In this document: piece by piece, positions 8,184-17,582 of the stretch
Layout: every line of letters begins with the position of its first letter
Numbering within the stretch: position 1 is the first letter of the stretch
DNA from: Sphingobacteriales bacterium
Lineage (GTDB): Bacteria; Bacteroidota; Bacteroidia; Chitinophagales; UBA2359
Direction: 5' to 3'
Assembly (NCBI GenBank): GCA_016706405.1
Contig: JADJJT010000002.1
Coordinates: 124,001-188,000, forward strand
DNA length: 64,000 nt
The notes under the pieces: generated by a model
Database searches by the model: none
The model's input: only the letters and a program-made list of their open reading frames with translations
Told to the model about the DNA's origin: nothing
Program-made: the position numbers and the translations under genes

Positions 8184-9185
8184 ATGGAAAAAAACCAAAA
8201 CCTGTCGCGCTTTGAGCAAATTGCCCAATCGGCTAAACGCACCCTAAGCATTGAGGCTGCCGCCATCCAAAACCTGATACAGTTTATTAATGACGATTTT
8301 GTGCAGTGCACCCTTAATATATGGCAAAGTAAAGGCCGGGTAGTGCTAACCGGAATTGGTAAAAGTGCTGCCATTGCCCAAAAAATTGCCGCTACTTTTA
8401 ACTCAACAGGCACGCCGGCCCTTTTTATGCACGCCGCCGATGCTATTCATGGCGATTTAGGTATGGTTTGCCAAGACGATATAGTAATTTGTTTGTCGAA
8501 TAGTGGCGAAACCCCCGAAGTAAAGGTTTTAGCACCTCTTATTTGCATGGGCGGCCACCCGTTAGTTGCCCTAACAGGAAACCCCGACTCGTTTTTAGCA
8601 AAAAATGCCGATTTTGTCCTTTGTACCCAAATAACGCGCGAAGCTTGCCCTTTAAACTTAGCACCCACCGCCAGCACTACTGCCCAATTAGCTATGGGCG
8701 ATGCTTTGGCTGTTTGTGTGTTAGAATTGCGCAATTTTTCGCCTAACGATTTTGCGCGTTTTCATCCGGGGGGCAATTTGGGTAAACGCCTTTATTTGCG
8801 GGTTGCCGATATTTGTGCACTTAACCTCACGCCCAATGTTTTGCCTACTGCACCGCTTCACGAGGTTTTATTGGCTATATCGGCAGGGCGGTTAGGTGCT
8901 GTGGCAGTGTGTTTGCCCCAACCCACGCAGTTGGTTGTTATAGGCATAATTACAGACGGCGATTTGCGCCGCGCCATGTTAAATAAAGGACAAAACTGGC
9001 TAAGTTTAACCGCTTCGGATGTAATGAGCCATAAGCCTGTAACAGTATTAAACACCGATTTGGCAATTAATGCGCACGAGTTAATACGACAACATAAAAT
9101 ATCGCAAGTGGTGGCATTAAACGAACAAGGTTATTATGCAGGCATGGTGCATATCCACGACTTGGTGCGCGAAGGTATTGTTTAG
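8184..9185 (+). CDS. kdsD: KpsF/GutQ-type arabinose-5-phosphate isomerase
   Basis: 333 residues from ATG 8184; a TTG at 8178 in the same frame is a less likely start. An SIS domain (about 35-165; GIGKSAAIAQKIAATF, FMHAADAIHGDLG, LSNSGETPEV) is followed by a pair of CBS domains (about 205-330; ITDGDLRRAM, VVALNEQGYYAGMVHIHDL). By family it interconverts ribulose-5-phosphate and arabinose-5-phosphate, feeding Kdo synthesis for lipopolysaccharide. It is the last gene of the murA operon and is closed by a strong hairpin. The symbol is by homology; a GutQ-like role cannot be excluded. Confidence 0.9.
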   Translation: MEKNQNLSRFEQIAQSAKRTLSIEAAAIQNLIQFINDDFVQCTLNIWQSKGRVVLTGIGKSAAIAQKIAATFNSTGTPALFMHAADAIHGDLGMVCQDDIVICLSNSGETPEVKVLAPLICMGGHPLVALTGNPDSFLAKNADFVLCTQITREACPLNLAPTASTTAQLAMGDALAVCVLELRNFSPNDFARFHPGGNLGKRLYLRVADICALNLTPNVLPTAPLHEVLLAISAGRLGAVAVCLPQPTQLVVIGIITDGDLRRAMLNKGQNWLSLTASDVMSHKPVTVLNTDLAINAHELIRQHKISQVVALNEQGYYAGMVHIHDLVREGIV

Positions 9186-9221
9186 GGCAAAACAAATTAG
9201 ATGTTTTAAAACTAAAAAATA

Positions 9222-9258
9222 AAATCCGGAGAAAGCCAGTTTTACTTTCTCCGGATTT
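9222..9258. terminator. Bidirectional hairpin between convergent genes
   Basis: A perfect 14-bp stem, AAATCCGGAGAAAG (9222-9235) against CTTTCTCCGGATTT (9245-9258), with a 9-base loop, sits between kdsD (+) and the methylase gene (-). Both arms contain the genome-wide TCCGGA motif. T-rich tails are short, so termination strength is uncertain. Confidence 0.7.
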
Positions 9259-9301
9259 ATTGCTATTGATAACTCAAGCAAATGCGAACAATCTTTTTAT
9301 T

Positions 9302-10027
9302 TTATCCGATAATAAAAACAGCAGGCCGTTTATTTAGTTTGGGTAAGGTGGGCAAACTGCGCCATGTTGCTACCGATTGCGCCCAAATTTGCTCGGTAGG
9401 CAAGGTTAAATCGGCGGCTACGCATAACCAACGTTCGGGGTGAAGGGTGGCTATCATTTCGGTAAGCAGGGCATCGTTGCGGTAGGGCGTTTCGATGATA
9501 ATTTGCGATTGCCCCAAATTGGCGGCATTTTGACCTGCTTTTTTTAAGGCTGCTGTTTTAGCGCCAGCTTGTATGGGCAAATAACCCAAAAATGCAAATT
9601 GCTGCCCATTACAGCCCGAGGCCATCAAAGCCATTAACAAGGACGAGGGGCTGGGCTGCGGTTTTACTACAATGCCAGCTTTATGTGCCGACCGTACAAC
9701 CACCGAGCCGGGGTCGGCAATGGCCGGGCAGCCCGCCTCGCTTAACAAGCCCCAATTGATGCCTTTTTGCTGCGATAATTCCCAGCATCCGGAAAAATTT
9801 TGGCTTGCCGGATGATGTTTGTCTAATTCAATCCAAATTAAGCTATCAATAGTTATGCCGGCCTCGCGCAATCCTAATTGAAGTAAATAACGCCGGGCAT
9901 TGCGCAGGTCTTCAACAATATACCCACCAATTTTAGGCAGCAAAGCCTGTACCGAAGGGGCAATAATGCTTGTATCGGTGCCATTTAATAAATTGGGCAA
10001 TAAATATAGCGCGCCGGGTAAAGACAT
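9302..10027 (-). CDS. SAM-dependent methyltransferase, tetrapyrrole-methylase/RsmI-like
   Basis: 241 residues. The fold is indicated by LLSEAGCPAIADPG (SAM/substrate loop), the following PQPSPSSLLMALMASG, and IIIETPYRNDALLTEM; these are the signature blocks of RsmI, which 2'-O-methylates C1402 of 16S rRNA. It is shorter than full RsmI (about 280) because the C-terminal domain is missing, as in a Bacteroidota RsmI-like subgroup. The last residues (KRPAVFIIG) form the usual terminal strand. It lies 16 bases after the start-side of nothing else and directly downstream of the FHA-ABC gene on the same strand. Target RNA is inferred, not shown. Confidence 0.8.
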   Translation of the reverse strand: MSLPGALYLLPNLLNGTDTSIIAPSVQALLPKIGGYIVEDLRNARRYLLQLGLREAGITIDSLIWIELDKHHPASQNFSGCWELSQQKGINWGLLSEAGCPAIADPGSVVVRSAHKAGIVVKPQPSPSSLLMALMASGCNGQQFAFLGYLPIQAGAKTAALKKAGQNAANLGQSQIIIETPYRNDALLTEMIATLHPERWLCVAADLTLPTEQIWAQSVATWRSLPTLPKLNKRPAVFIIG

Positions 10028-10043
10028 TTAAGCTCTGTTTTAT

Positions 10044-12410
10044 TTACAAGGAATCTTTTTTGCGCATAGCCCACCACATGCCTGCAAAAAATAAAATGTT
10101 TAAAATAGTAATGGCTACAAAATTAGTTTGTAATGTTTCAGAAAATCCGGGTGTGTTGGGCAAATTTAAAAAATCGGGGCCATAAACGGTTTTATAAGCC
10201 AAACTATCGGGTTTTGCCGGATTTACAATACTGTAACTTCTAATACTGTCTTGGATAAAGGTAAAACCTTGCGTACCCCAACGCGAGTACATGCCATACG
10301 AGGCCACTTCGACCACACTTTTTTCGGGGATGGTAGTTATTACGCCCGCCAAAATAATTTGTGGAATCAAAACTACTGGTATTACCGTCATAACTTTTTC
10401 GGTGTTGTTCATTTGAGACGACAGAAATAAACCCATCAAAGTTGCCGAAAATGCAAGGTAGGCCATCCAAAAGGTCATGGGCCAAAAATTTTGCATAGCC
10501 AAACTTTCAGTACCAATAAAAAAATGAACAATACCCACGAACAGCAAAGCTTGCACAACTGAAAACAAAGTAAGTACAGCAATTTTTGAAAACAAATAGG
10601 GCCCAACCCGCAAATTAAACATGCGTTCGCGCCGGTAAATGGGCAATTCGCCAACAATTTCTTTTGCGCTATTATTAGTTCCAAACCATATAGCCGAAAT
10701 AGTCATAAAAAACAATACGCTAAGCTCGACTTCTTTAAAAATTAAAGCCAACAAGCCTGCAATTATGGGGGCTTGTAATAGCATGAACAAAGTATTGGTG
10801 CGGTCGCTAAGTTTTATATGAAAATACCTTGCGGTTAGCCACCACCATTGTTTTAAAACATTTTCGTTGCGCTGTTTGCTTATTTCGGGGTTAGCGCGGT
10901 GTATTACCCCCGACTCGCCTATACTGCCGTTAAATTTTTCGGCCCACATTGCGCCTTGCTCTAAGGTGCGGTTTTTAGCATAAACCTCAATCACGTTTTT
11001 AGCATTAAAAAACGACAAGTAGTTATTTTTGTCGCCAAAATAAGTTAAAAATCCACCTTTGGCCAAAAAAAGCACACGGTTTACGTAGTACAAATCGTCG
11101 GGTTTGTGTGTAACCATTACAATAGTGGTGCCTTTGCGTGCCAGGCTTTGCAAACACAGTAAAAACTCTTCGATGGTTTCGGGGTCAAGGGGCGAGGTAG
11201 GCTCGTCTAAAAATAATACCGAGGGGTCGGTTAGCAGTTCAACGGCAATAGATATGCGTTTGCGCTGGCCTCCCGAAAGCTCGCCTACGCGGCGGTGGCG
11301 CAATTCGGCATCGGCAATATTAAGATTGGCTAATACGGCATCTATTTTTTTCCGGATATCTTCGTCACTTACATCGCCGGACAGGCGCAGTTTTGCCGCA
11401 TAAAACAAAGATTGTTCAACGGTAAGTTCTTTATGAACAATATCGTCTTGGGGTACGTAGCCAATTAAGCGTTTTAGGTAGTCGTAATTGGCATATAAAT
11501 CAATGCCATGAATTAGTACACGCCCGCTTGTTGCCGGCACATCGCCATTTAGTGCTTTTAACAGGGTTGATTTTCCACATCCGGAAGGCCCCATAACTGC
11601 TACAAGCTCTTGCGCCGGAATTTTAAAGGATACTTCGCGCAATATGGCTGTTTGCCCGTTGTTTACCGTTCTGATTAGCCCTTCGGCAACAATAGCTTTT
11701 TGTTTCCGGATATCTTCGACGGGTTTGCGCAGCCTGAAACGGTAAGCACCTATATTAATATCGTCTTTGTCGGTTAAAATAGTAGGCTCTTTAATCCGGA
11801 TGCCATTAACAAAAACGCCATTTTTCGAGTCTAAATCGCGCAGCACATATTGCCCGTTTTCAAGGGTAATGCTTGCGTGGTAGCGGGTTATAGTTAGTTG
11901 CGGCAGTCTAATGTCGCAGTCTTCGGCGCGGCCAATAATAATGTGTCCTTTCGAGGCTACTAACGATGCTAAGTCGGCATTTTGGTAATCCGTCATTACC
12001 AAATCGCTGGCAAGGTGTGCGCTGGGCAGGTCATTTGGGCGGGGTGCTGAATCATCTGATAGCGCGTTATTTGTTTCGACCAGCACCATTTCGAGCACTA
12101 TCCGGTAGCCGTTTCCATCTGAGCCAAACTCAACCGAATCGGTGTGTTTTAGCTCGTGTAGTGTAATAATTTGGCCATTTACATACGTACCACCGGCACT
12201 GTTAAGGTCGCGCACCCAAAGGGTGCCGTTGGCTAAAATTTCAATTTGTGCGTGCTTGCGCGAAATATAAGGGTTGTCGAGTTCAATGGTTGCACCAAAG
12301 CCTTTACGACCTATTACTATTGTACCTTCTGCGCCTTGTTTTAGTACAAAGCGGCGCAGTAAGGTGTCGTTGTTTCGGTAAAGTAATAGGCGGGCAAATG
12401 GTAAATGCAT
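10044..12410 (-). CDS. FHA-FHA-ABC ATPase-permease fusion (ABCG-like half transporter)
   Basis: 788 residues in four parts. Two FHA domains (about 28-95 and 153-225; IGRKGFGATIELDN-type and IGRAEDCDIRLP, each ending in GG/NGxxVNG) are expected to bind phosphothreonine peptides. An ABC ATPase follows, with Walker A GPSGCGKS near 275, signature LSGGQRKR, and Walker B VLFLDEPTSPLDP. The last 250 residues hold an ABC-2 permease with about six membrane helices. The arrangement parallels mycobacterial Rv1747, an FHA-controlled exporter regulated by Ser/Thr kinases. No kinase gene is in this window. It is 16 bases upstream of the RsmI-like gene. Substrate unknown. Confidence 0.93.
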   Translation of the reverse strand: MHLPFARLLLYRNNDTLLRRFVLKQGAEGTIVIGRKGFGATIELDNPYISRKHAQIEILANGTLWVRDLNSAGGTYVNGQIITLHELKHTDSVEFGSDGNGYRIVLEMVLVETNNALSDDSAPRPNDLPSAHLASDLVMTDYQNADLASLVASKGHIIIGRAEDCDIRLPQLTITRYHASITLENGQYVLRDLDSKNGVFVNGIRIKEPTILTDKDDINIGAYRFRLRKPVEDIRKQKAIVAEGLIRTVNNGQTAILREVSFKIPAQELVAVMGPSGCGKSTLLKALNGDVPATSGRVLIHGIDLYANYDYLKRLIGYVPQDDIVHKELTVEQSLFYAAKLRLSGDVSDEDIRKKIDAVLANLNIADAELRHRRVGELSGGQRKRISIAVELLTDPSVLFLDEPTSPLDPETIEEFLLCLQSLARKGTTIVMVTHKPDDLYYVNRVLFLAKGGFLTYFGDKNNYLSFFNAKNVIEVYAKNRTLEQGAMWAEKFNGSIGESGVIHRANPEISKQRNENVLKQWWWLTARYFHIKLSDRTNTLFMLLQAPIIAGLLALIFKEVELSVLFFMTISAIWFGTNNSAKEIVGELPIYRRERMFNLRVGPYLFSKIAVLTLFSVVQALLFVGIVHFFIGTESLAMQNFWPMTFWMAYLAFSATLMGLFLSSQMNNTEKVMTVIPVVLIPQIILAGVITTIPEKSVVEVASYGMYSRWGTQGFTFIQDSIRSYSIVNPAKPDSLAYKTVYGPDFLNLPNTPGFSETLQTNFVAITILNILFFAGMWWAMRKKDSL

Positions 12411-12680
12411 AATTACATTTAATACAATTTAGCTCAGGGCTTCAATTTATAACGGCAAATAGTTGGAGCGGTGCTTGCAAGGCAAGGAGCTAACAAAATA
12501 AGGAGGGCAAATTAAGCAAAAAACTGCGAAGATACGCAGGTTAGTCCGATTGAGGGCTATAAATTGGCATTTTTTATGAAATTGGATGCAACAAGTACTT
12601 TTCCGGAAATAAAATATAAAAAAACTAAACAGGGGGCAGCTTTATTTTGGGGTCAATAAATAAATGAATCCGTCTAACCA

Positions 12681-12796
12681 ATCCCGTAGGGATATTGTGT
12701 TTATAGAAAACCCAATACATAAATAGTTCGACCCCAACGAGGTCGCATAAAAACCCAATACAACCCATTCTATAAACCTTTGAACCCTTTGGGTTC
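12681..12796. repeat. Cluster of three short imperfect palindromes
   Basis: Within 116 bases lie ATCCCGTAGGGAT (12681-12693), GACCCCAACGAGGTC (12730-12744) and GAACCCTTTGGGTTC (12782-12796), separated by a twice-occurring AAAACCCAATACA. Similar short palindromes occur as dispersed intergenic repeats in many Bacteroidota, though no second copy is seen in this window. Confidence 0.55.
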
Positions 12797-12871
12797 TAAG
12801 CGGTGGAAATAGTGTAACAACTTAGGCTGCTTGTTTTTGAGCAAACTACACATAATCAAAAAATAAATTTA

Positions 12872-12879
12872 TATATTTG
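12872..12879 (+). promoter_or_regulatory. -7 promoter box (TATATTTG) for the M4 peptidase gene
   Basis: TATATTTG matches TAnnTTTG, 104 bases before the upstream ATG at 12983 and 147 before the annotated start. Confidence 0.45.
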
Positions 12880-13012
12880 AGCAAAAAACGGCAATAAAAT
12901 TTTGTTTTCTAATAGTAAAAATTATTAAATTGCTGGCAGATTTAAACAACCAATTTTTTCTCATCCATAAAAATAGTATAAAATGAAACATGTTGTTAAA
13001 AATTTTAATTTA

Positions 13013-13023
13013 GGGGGGGGGGG
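13013..13023 (+). repeat. Poly-G tract (11 G) at the 5' end of the M4 peptidase gene
   Basis: Eleven consecutive G lie between an upstream ATG (12983) and the annotated ATG (13026). With 11 G the upstream start reads 16 codons to a TAG at 13031; with 10 or 13 G it would run in frame into the peptidase, adding a basic N-region before the hydrophobic segment. Such mononucleotide runs are typical slipped-strand contingency loci. Confidence 0.8.
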
Positions 13024-13025
13024 TA

Positions 13026-15896
13026 ATGTATAGCCTTTTACTTAGCTGCTTGCTTTTTCAGTTTAGCATTGTTTTAGAAAGCCAACAGCCAAGTACAACA
13101 CCCAAACCTTATGAACCCGCCGAGCAAGACACCACCCCCGCTTCTACCCTTGACACCCTTAGCAAGCAAGCCCCACCCGGTATGCGCCGCGCCGACCCAC
13201 CCGAAGTGTTGCGTACCCAATACCAAGTAATAGACAATAACTACAATTTAACCCCCAATGAGTATGTTAGGCAATACTTGCACACTTGGTTAGGAATGGG
13301 AAAACACGACGAATTGCGATTTGTTAAAAAAAGAACTTACAATTCCAGCCAATACGATACCGCCTATTATTACCAACAATACCATAAAGGCATAAAAGTT
13401 TATGGTGCAGATATGTTAATTAACGGTAAAGGGGGTAAAGTGGCAGGTGTTATTGATTGGGATTTGGCGCGAGGTATTGATGTTGATACCAATAAGTGCA
13501 TAAGTTTAGAACATGCCTTTGAAATAGCCATCGCAAAAACAAAAGAACAAGAAAAAAACGAGATTATTCCCGATGATTGGCCCGATTTTTTTAAAAACAG
13601 GTTTAAGCCCGAAAACAGGCGTGCTAATTCTAGTTTTTATAGGCACGAAATAGCAAGCCCCCTCGTTACTGAAGAAGAAGCGGCTCGCGGCATTAGGAAT
13701 AACAACTATGTAGCTTGTTATGTATTAATTGTCAGTACATATGCGCCTTTGAATGGAGGTGGTTTAATTTTTTATATTAGCTTAAAAGACGGCGAAATTA
13801 TCAAATTTGGTTCGGCTGGTTTAGAGTCTTGCTCGGGTTGCCCTTCGTTACCAACGGGAGTAAACACCATAACCACCAGCGACCATCCCTGCCTAAAAAA
13901 ATGCTTAAATAAAAATAACGGGGATAATGCCGATACCGACCCTACCTGCACACTTCTGCCCCAACCAAGCGATGGCTGCGGATCTTCGTATAGCAGCACA
14001 AAAGTTCCTACTTTATTTTATGGGTGTCGGTCTATTACCGCCCAACAATGCGGCGATGCCTTTAAACTTTTAAGCGATGCCGCCACCTACGCCCCTATTG
14101 AAGTAAGTTTAGCTTGTAATACGGCAATAAGTGGCAATACCTTGCCTAAAGATATAAAAATTAAATCAGATGATAATTACCTTTTTAAAGATTTAGGTGT
14201 TTTGGATAACCACCACGACCTAAGCGGCGTTACCGCTTATTGGGCTGCACATAAAGTATATGCTTTTTATAAAGAAAACGGAATAGATAGTTACGACGAT
14301 GCAGGCTCGCTGTTGCGCATTCACCTTAATAGTGGTTTGACGGTAAACAATGCTGTTTGGTGGCCCAGCCCAACCACTCATTGTTCCGGATACACTGATG
14401 CCAACACTATTCAAATAGGTGCCGCATACAGCAGCACAATATGGCCCAATGTATCGGTTGATGTAATAGGGCATGAATTTACCCATGGGTTCCTATATAA
14501 TTACATCGGATTTCCATCAAATTATATTCAATCACGCGCTTTACATGAAGGCATCGCCGATATTATGGGGGATTTTGTAGAGCATTGGTGTGTAAATAAT
14601 CAACATTTAACAAACTGGGATTGGATACACGGCGAAGACAATAGAAATGCCCCTGTTAGATACGCCGATTGCCCAAGTGCCTCACAAGTTCCTATTGGTG
14701 GGGGCTATATGTCTCAGGCAGATACTTATAAAGGAACTACTTGGTTAAACAGCGAAAGTTTGTCAGACCAAACTAAGACCGCTTACATAAAAGCCGGCGT
14801 TGTTGCTTATTGGGCTTTTATGTTAGGTGAGGGCTGTAGTGGGGGGGTTTCGACAGGTGTTAATGAACTCGGAGATGCCTATACGGTAAATAAATTGGGT
14901 ATGAGCAATTTTAAAAGTTTAATATTTAAAACCTTTGAAAGACTTAGCGAAAATAAGTTTACTTTTATAGATTACCCCATTTTTATGGCTGCTACCGATC
15001 AAGCAGCTATAGACGTTTTTGGAGAATGTTCGCAAAATTACAAAAATGTGGTTGATGCTTGGTATGCCGTAGGATTAGGCGAGCAATATCAACAAGATGC
15101 AAATTGTTTATGCGAAGTAAATGGCGGTGATATTAACCACGACTCCTATTATATAAACAGCGTTACTTTAGGTAATACTACGCGCATTACATTTGATGAT
15201 GATGGATATTGTATTTGCCTTAGTGGCAATTCAAACGAACAATTTACAGCAATGCGCGGGTGTTATTTTGACCCCGAACTAATTGCCAAACATGGCGACA
15301 ATACAATATATGGAACAACCATGGATCCATTGTATTGGAAAATTTGGATAGATAATAACTACGATGGCGATTTTTCCCCAAGTGAAATAGTATATACCCA
15401 TTTTGACAATGGATTATATTTGCCCATATCGCTGCCACCCATTTTAGATACATTAACATTACTAACTGATACTGAGGTAAGAAATGTAATGCGAGTAGCT
15501 ATGCGGGTAGGGGCTGCTATTCCAAACGATGGCTGCGAAGATTTTCAAAATGGTGAGGTCGAAGACCATACAATTAATATTATTAAATATGTACCCGCAA
15601 ACTGCCCTACAAAGAATCTTATCCACAATAAGCGCGACGATAGTCATTTAACACAAACGCTTTTTATTAACAATAATAAAATAGTGTGCCAATTTAACGA
15701 TAACAATCCGCAACAAGCAAAACTATTATTAGTGAGTTATAATGGGCAAATAAATACAAAAGAAAATGTATTACTTATGCCCGGAGAAAACACTCTGCCC
15801 TTGCCGCAAAACAACAATTTACTTAACGGCATGTATATTGTAGTACTGCAAACACTAAATAAAACGTATTCGGGCAAATGGTTTAAAGCCAATTAA
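13026..15896 (+). CDS. Secreted M4 (thermolysin-like) metallopeptidase with GEVED and T9SS sorting domains
   Basis: 956 residues. A hydrophobic N-terminus (MYSLLLSCLLFQFSIVL) is followed by an FTP propeptide (about 60-160), an M4 catalytic domain with HEFTH (483-487) and the third ligand Glu508 in ALHEGIADIMGD, a GEVED domain near 720-860 (CEDFQNGEVEDHTINI), and a type A T9SS sorting domain at the end (LNGMYIVVLQTLNKTYSGKWF). By family it is an extracellular zinc endopeptidase made as a zymogen. Its annotated signal lacks basic residues; a one-base change in the preceding poly-G tract would supply MKHVVKNFN. GC and TCCGGA density are lower than in neighbours (one motif in 2.9 kb). Confidence 0.88.
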   Translation: MYSLLLSCLLFQFSIVLESQQPSTTPKPYEPAEQDTTPASTLDTLSKQAPPGMRRADPPEVLRTQYQVIDNNYNLTPNEYVRQYLHTWLGMGKHDELRFVKKRTYNSSQYDTAYYYQQYHKGIKVYGADMLINGKGGKVAGVIDWDLARGIDVDTNKCISLEHAFEIAIAKTKEQEKNEIIPDDWPDFFKNRFKPENRRANSSFYRHEIASPLVTEEEAARGIRNNNYVACYVLIVSTYAPLNGGGLIFYISLKDGEIIKFGSAGLESCSGCPSLPTGVNTITTSDHPCLKKCLNKNNGDNADTDPTCTLLPQPSDGCGSSYSSTKVPTLFYGCRSITAQQCGDAFKLLSDAATYAPIEVSLACNTAISGNTLPKDIKIKSDDNYLFKDLGVLDNHHDLSGVTAYWAAHKVYAFYKENGIDSYDDAGSLLRIHLNSGLTVNNAVWWPSPTTHCSGYTDANTIQIGAAYSSTIWPNVSVDVIGHEFTHGFLYNYIGFPSNYIQSRALHEGIADIMGDFVEHWCVNNQHLTNWDWIHGEDNRNAPVRYADCPSASQVPIGGGYMSQADTYKGTTWLNSESLSDQTKTAYIKAGVVAYWAFMLGEGCSGGVSTGVNELGDAYTVNKLGMSNFKSLIFKTFERLSENKFTFIDYPIFMAATDQAAIDVFGECSQNYKNVVDAWYAVGLGEQYQQDANCLCEVNGGDINHDSYYINSVTLGNTTRITFDDDGYCICLSGNSNEQFTAMRGCYFDPELIAKHGDNTIYGTTMDPLYWKIWIDNNYDGDFSPSEIVYTHFDNGLYLPISLPPILDTLTLLTDTEVRNVMRVAMRVGAAIPNDGCEDFQNGEVEDHTINIIKYVPANCPTKNLIHNKRDDSHLTQTLFINNNKIVCQFNDNNPQQAKLLLVSYNGQINTKENVLLMPGENTLPLPQNNNLLNGMYIVVLQTLNKTYSGKWFKAN

Positions 15897-15971
15897 CTTG
15901 TATTATAGCAGCCTAAACCCGACGTTAAATACAAAGAGGCTTAGACTGTTTACCTAATAATTTTTACACCC

Positions 15972-17582
15972 ATGAAAAGCAACTTTTTTTTAATATCCTG
16001 CTTCATTTTTTTATATACTAATACCAAAGCCCAAACTCTTATTTACAACGGCAGTTTTGAAATTTTCGACACAACCGGCACTAATAAAACTAATTATTGT
16101 GATGTGCCTTTTGAGTTTAACCAAATTAAGGGTTGGTGGGACCCCGGACTACAAGGATGGTGGGAGTATTATCATCATGGTTTTTTTCCTTTTACAGATA
16201 GCCTCGCAATGGCGTGCATAGACACAGGGTATTTTACAGGGAATAAATCATTTGGCACTTTAGGAAGGCTTGTTAAACTGCCCACACAAAACAAATCGTT
16301 TATTTCGCTTAGGCTATTATCTAATAATGGAGATGTGCCGCCCAAAAAGCATTTTTATTGGCGGGGGTATTTAGCCACCCAATTAACAAAACCATTGCGC
16401 GTTGGGTGTACTTATCGCATTAGTTTCGATGTATGCAATGGCATTATTTACAACTGTTGCGACCAATTCGTTTCGCATAGTTATATTGATAAAATTGGCG
16501 TTTATTTTACTACCCAAAAATTGCAATTATCAAAAACTATTGAAAATAAAGATTTGCCTACCGGCATACAACCACAGGTAGAAGTGAAAGGCATTGTTAA
16601 ACACCAAGACTGGACAACTTATACCTTAGAATATACAGCAGATAGCGCCTACCAATATTTTAATTTTGGCAATTTTTATGCACATTCTCAAACCAATCAT
16701 ATTGATACTTGCTATAAATGCGACCCAAACGACCCGATAGAAATTCATCAAAACGGTTTATATTTTTTCGATAATTTTGCCGTAACGCCTCATTTGTGCG
16801 CTTGGCTTAAACATGGCGTTATTTGTCAAGCCGAGCAAACATGGCTTTATGCCCAAGGCGAGGTACAACCCACATGGTATCAAATTATACCCAACCAACC
16901 ACCTGCCTACCTCGCCACTGCCGACAGCCTATTAGTTAGCCCCACGCAAACTACTAAATATATAACCACCGATGGCGTAAATACCGATACTTTAACCGTT
17001 TATGTAATAGAACCCATTACTATTAATTTTGAAACCGATAGTTTGCTATGGTGCTATCATCCGGATACCCCCTTTTTATCCTTAACGCCAAATATAAACG
17101 GTACAGGTGGCATAGTTTGGAGCAATGAGGCAACCACCATATCAACACAAATAAACCAACCAGGCATATATTGGGTACAAGCCGATAATACATGTTTCTC
17201 GCAAACCGATACATTAATTGTATATTGCCCCGCAACCGACACTACCACCACCGACACCACTACTTTACCACCCATAAAAGGCACAACCAAACCCAAACAA
17301 GCTCGCTCCCTTGCCCTGCCCACCGCGTTTAGCCCCAATAACGACGGCATCAACGACCGCTTTACCTTACCGCAAAACCAGGCAATAACCCAAGCCCAGC
17401 TAATTGTCTATAACCGTTACGGACAGCGTGTTTTTAACGGAAATGCCTTTGATGGCTGGAGCGGCACTTTGCCCAACAACACCCCCGCACCCGTTGGCGT
17501 GTATGTATATATGTTCAGCTACACCAACCCTTTATCCGGATTAACCGAAACGCAAAAAGGGAATATTACGCTGTTGCGGTAA
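15972..17582 (+). CDS. Secreted surface protein with CHU_C (type B T9SS) C-terminus
   Basis: 536 residues with a clean signal peptide (MKSNFFLISCFIFLYTNTKAQ). The first 270 residues begin LIYNGSFEIFD and resemble the carbohydrate-binding-like jelly-roll regions found at the front of gliding-associated proteins; cysteines are plentiful. The end (about 450-536) is a gliding-motility-associated domain: PTAFSPNNDGINDRF, VYNRYGQRVF, DGWSGT, GNITLLR. By family it crosses the outer membrane through T9SS and is anchored or released. It follows the M4 peptidase by 75 bases in the same direction and could share its transcript. Ligand unknown. Confidence 0.85.
   Translation: MKSNFFLISCFIFLYTNTKAQTLIYNGSFEIFDTTGTNKTNYCDVPFEFNQIKGWWDPGLQGWWEYYHHGFFPFTDSLAMACIDTGYFTGNKSFGTLGRLVKLPTQNKSFISLRLLSNNGDVPPKKHFYWRGYLATQLTKPLRVGCTYRISFDVCNGIIYNCCDQFVSHSYIDKIGVYFTTQKLQLSKTIENKDLPTGIQPQVEVKGIVKHQDWTTYTLEYTADSAYQYFNFGNFYAHSQTNHIDTCYKCDPNDPIEIHQNGLYFFDNFAVTPHLCAWLKHGVICQAEQTWLYAQGEVQPTWYQIIPNQPPAYLATADSLLVSPTQTTKYITTDGVNTDTLTVYVIEPITINFETDSLLWCYHPDTPFLSLTPNINGTGGIVWSNEATTISTQINQPGIYWVQADNTCFSQTDTLIVYCPATDTTTTDTTTLPPIKGTTKPKQARSLALPTAFSPNNDGINDRFTLPQNQAITQAQLIVYNRYGQRVFNGNAFDGWSGTLPNNTPAPVGVYVYMFSYTNPLSGLTETQKGNITLLR

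Larger units (their letters stand above)
12411..12982. other. Intergenic region upstream of the M4 peptidase
   Basis: 572 bases without a credible gene between divergent transcription units. It holds one TCCGGA at about 12602, a group of three short palindromes (12681-12796), and a plus-strand -7 box at 12872. The rest is AT-rich with no recognisable RNA. Confidence 0.6.

Noticed and set aside
14845..14856. A 7-G run inside the M4 peptidase as a second contingency tract
   Set aside because: It is short, lies in frame as Ser-Gly-Gly-Val, and the gene is intact around it.
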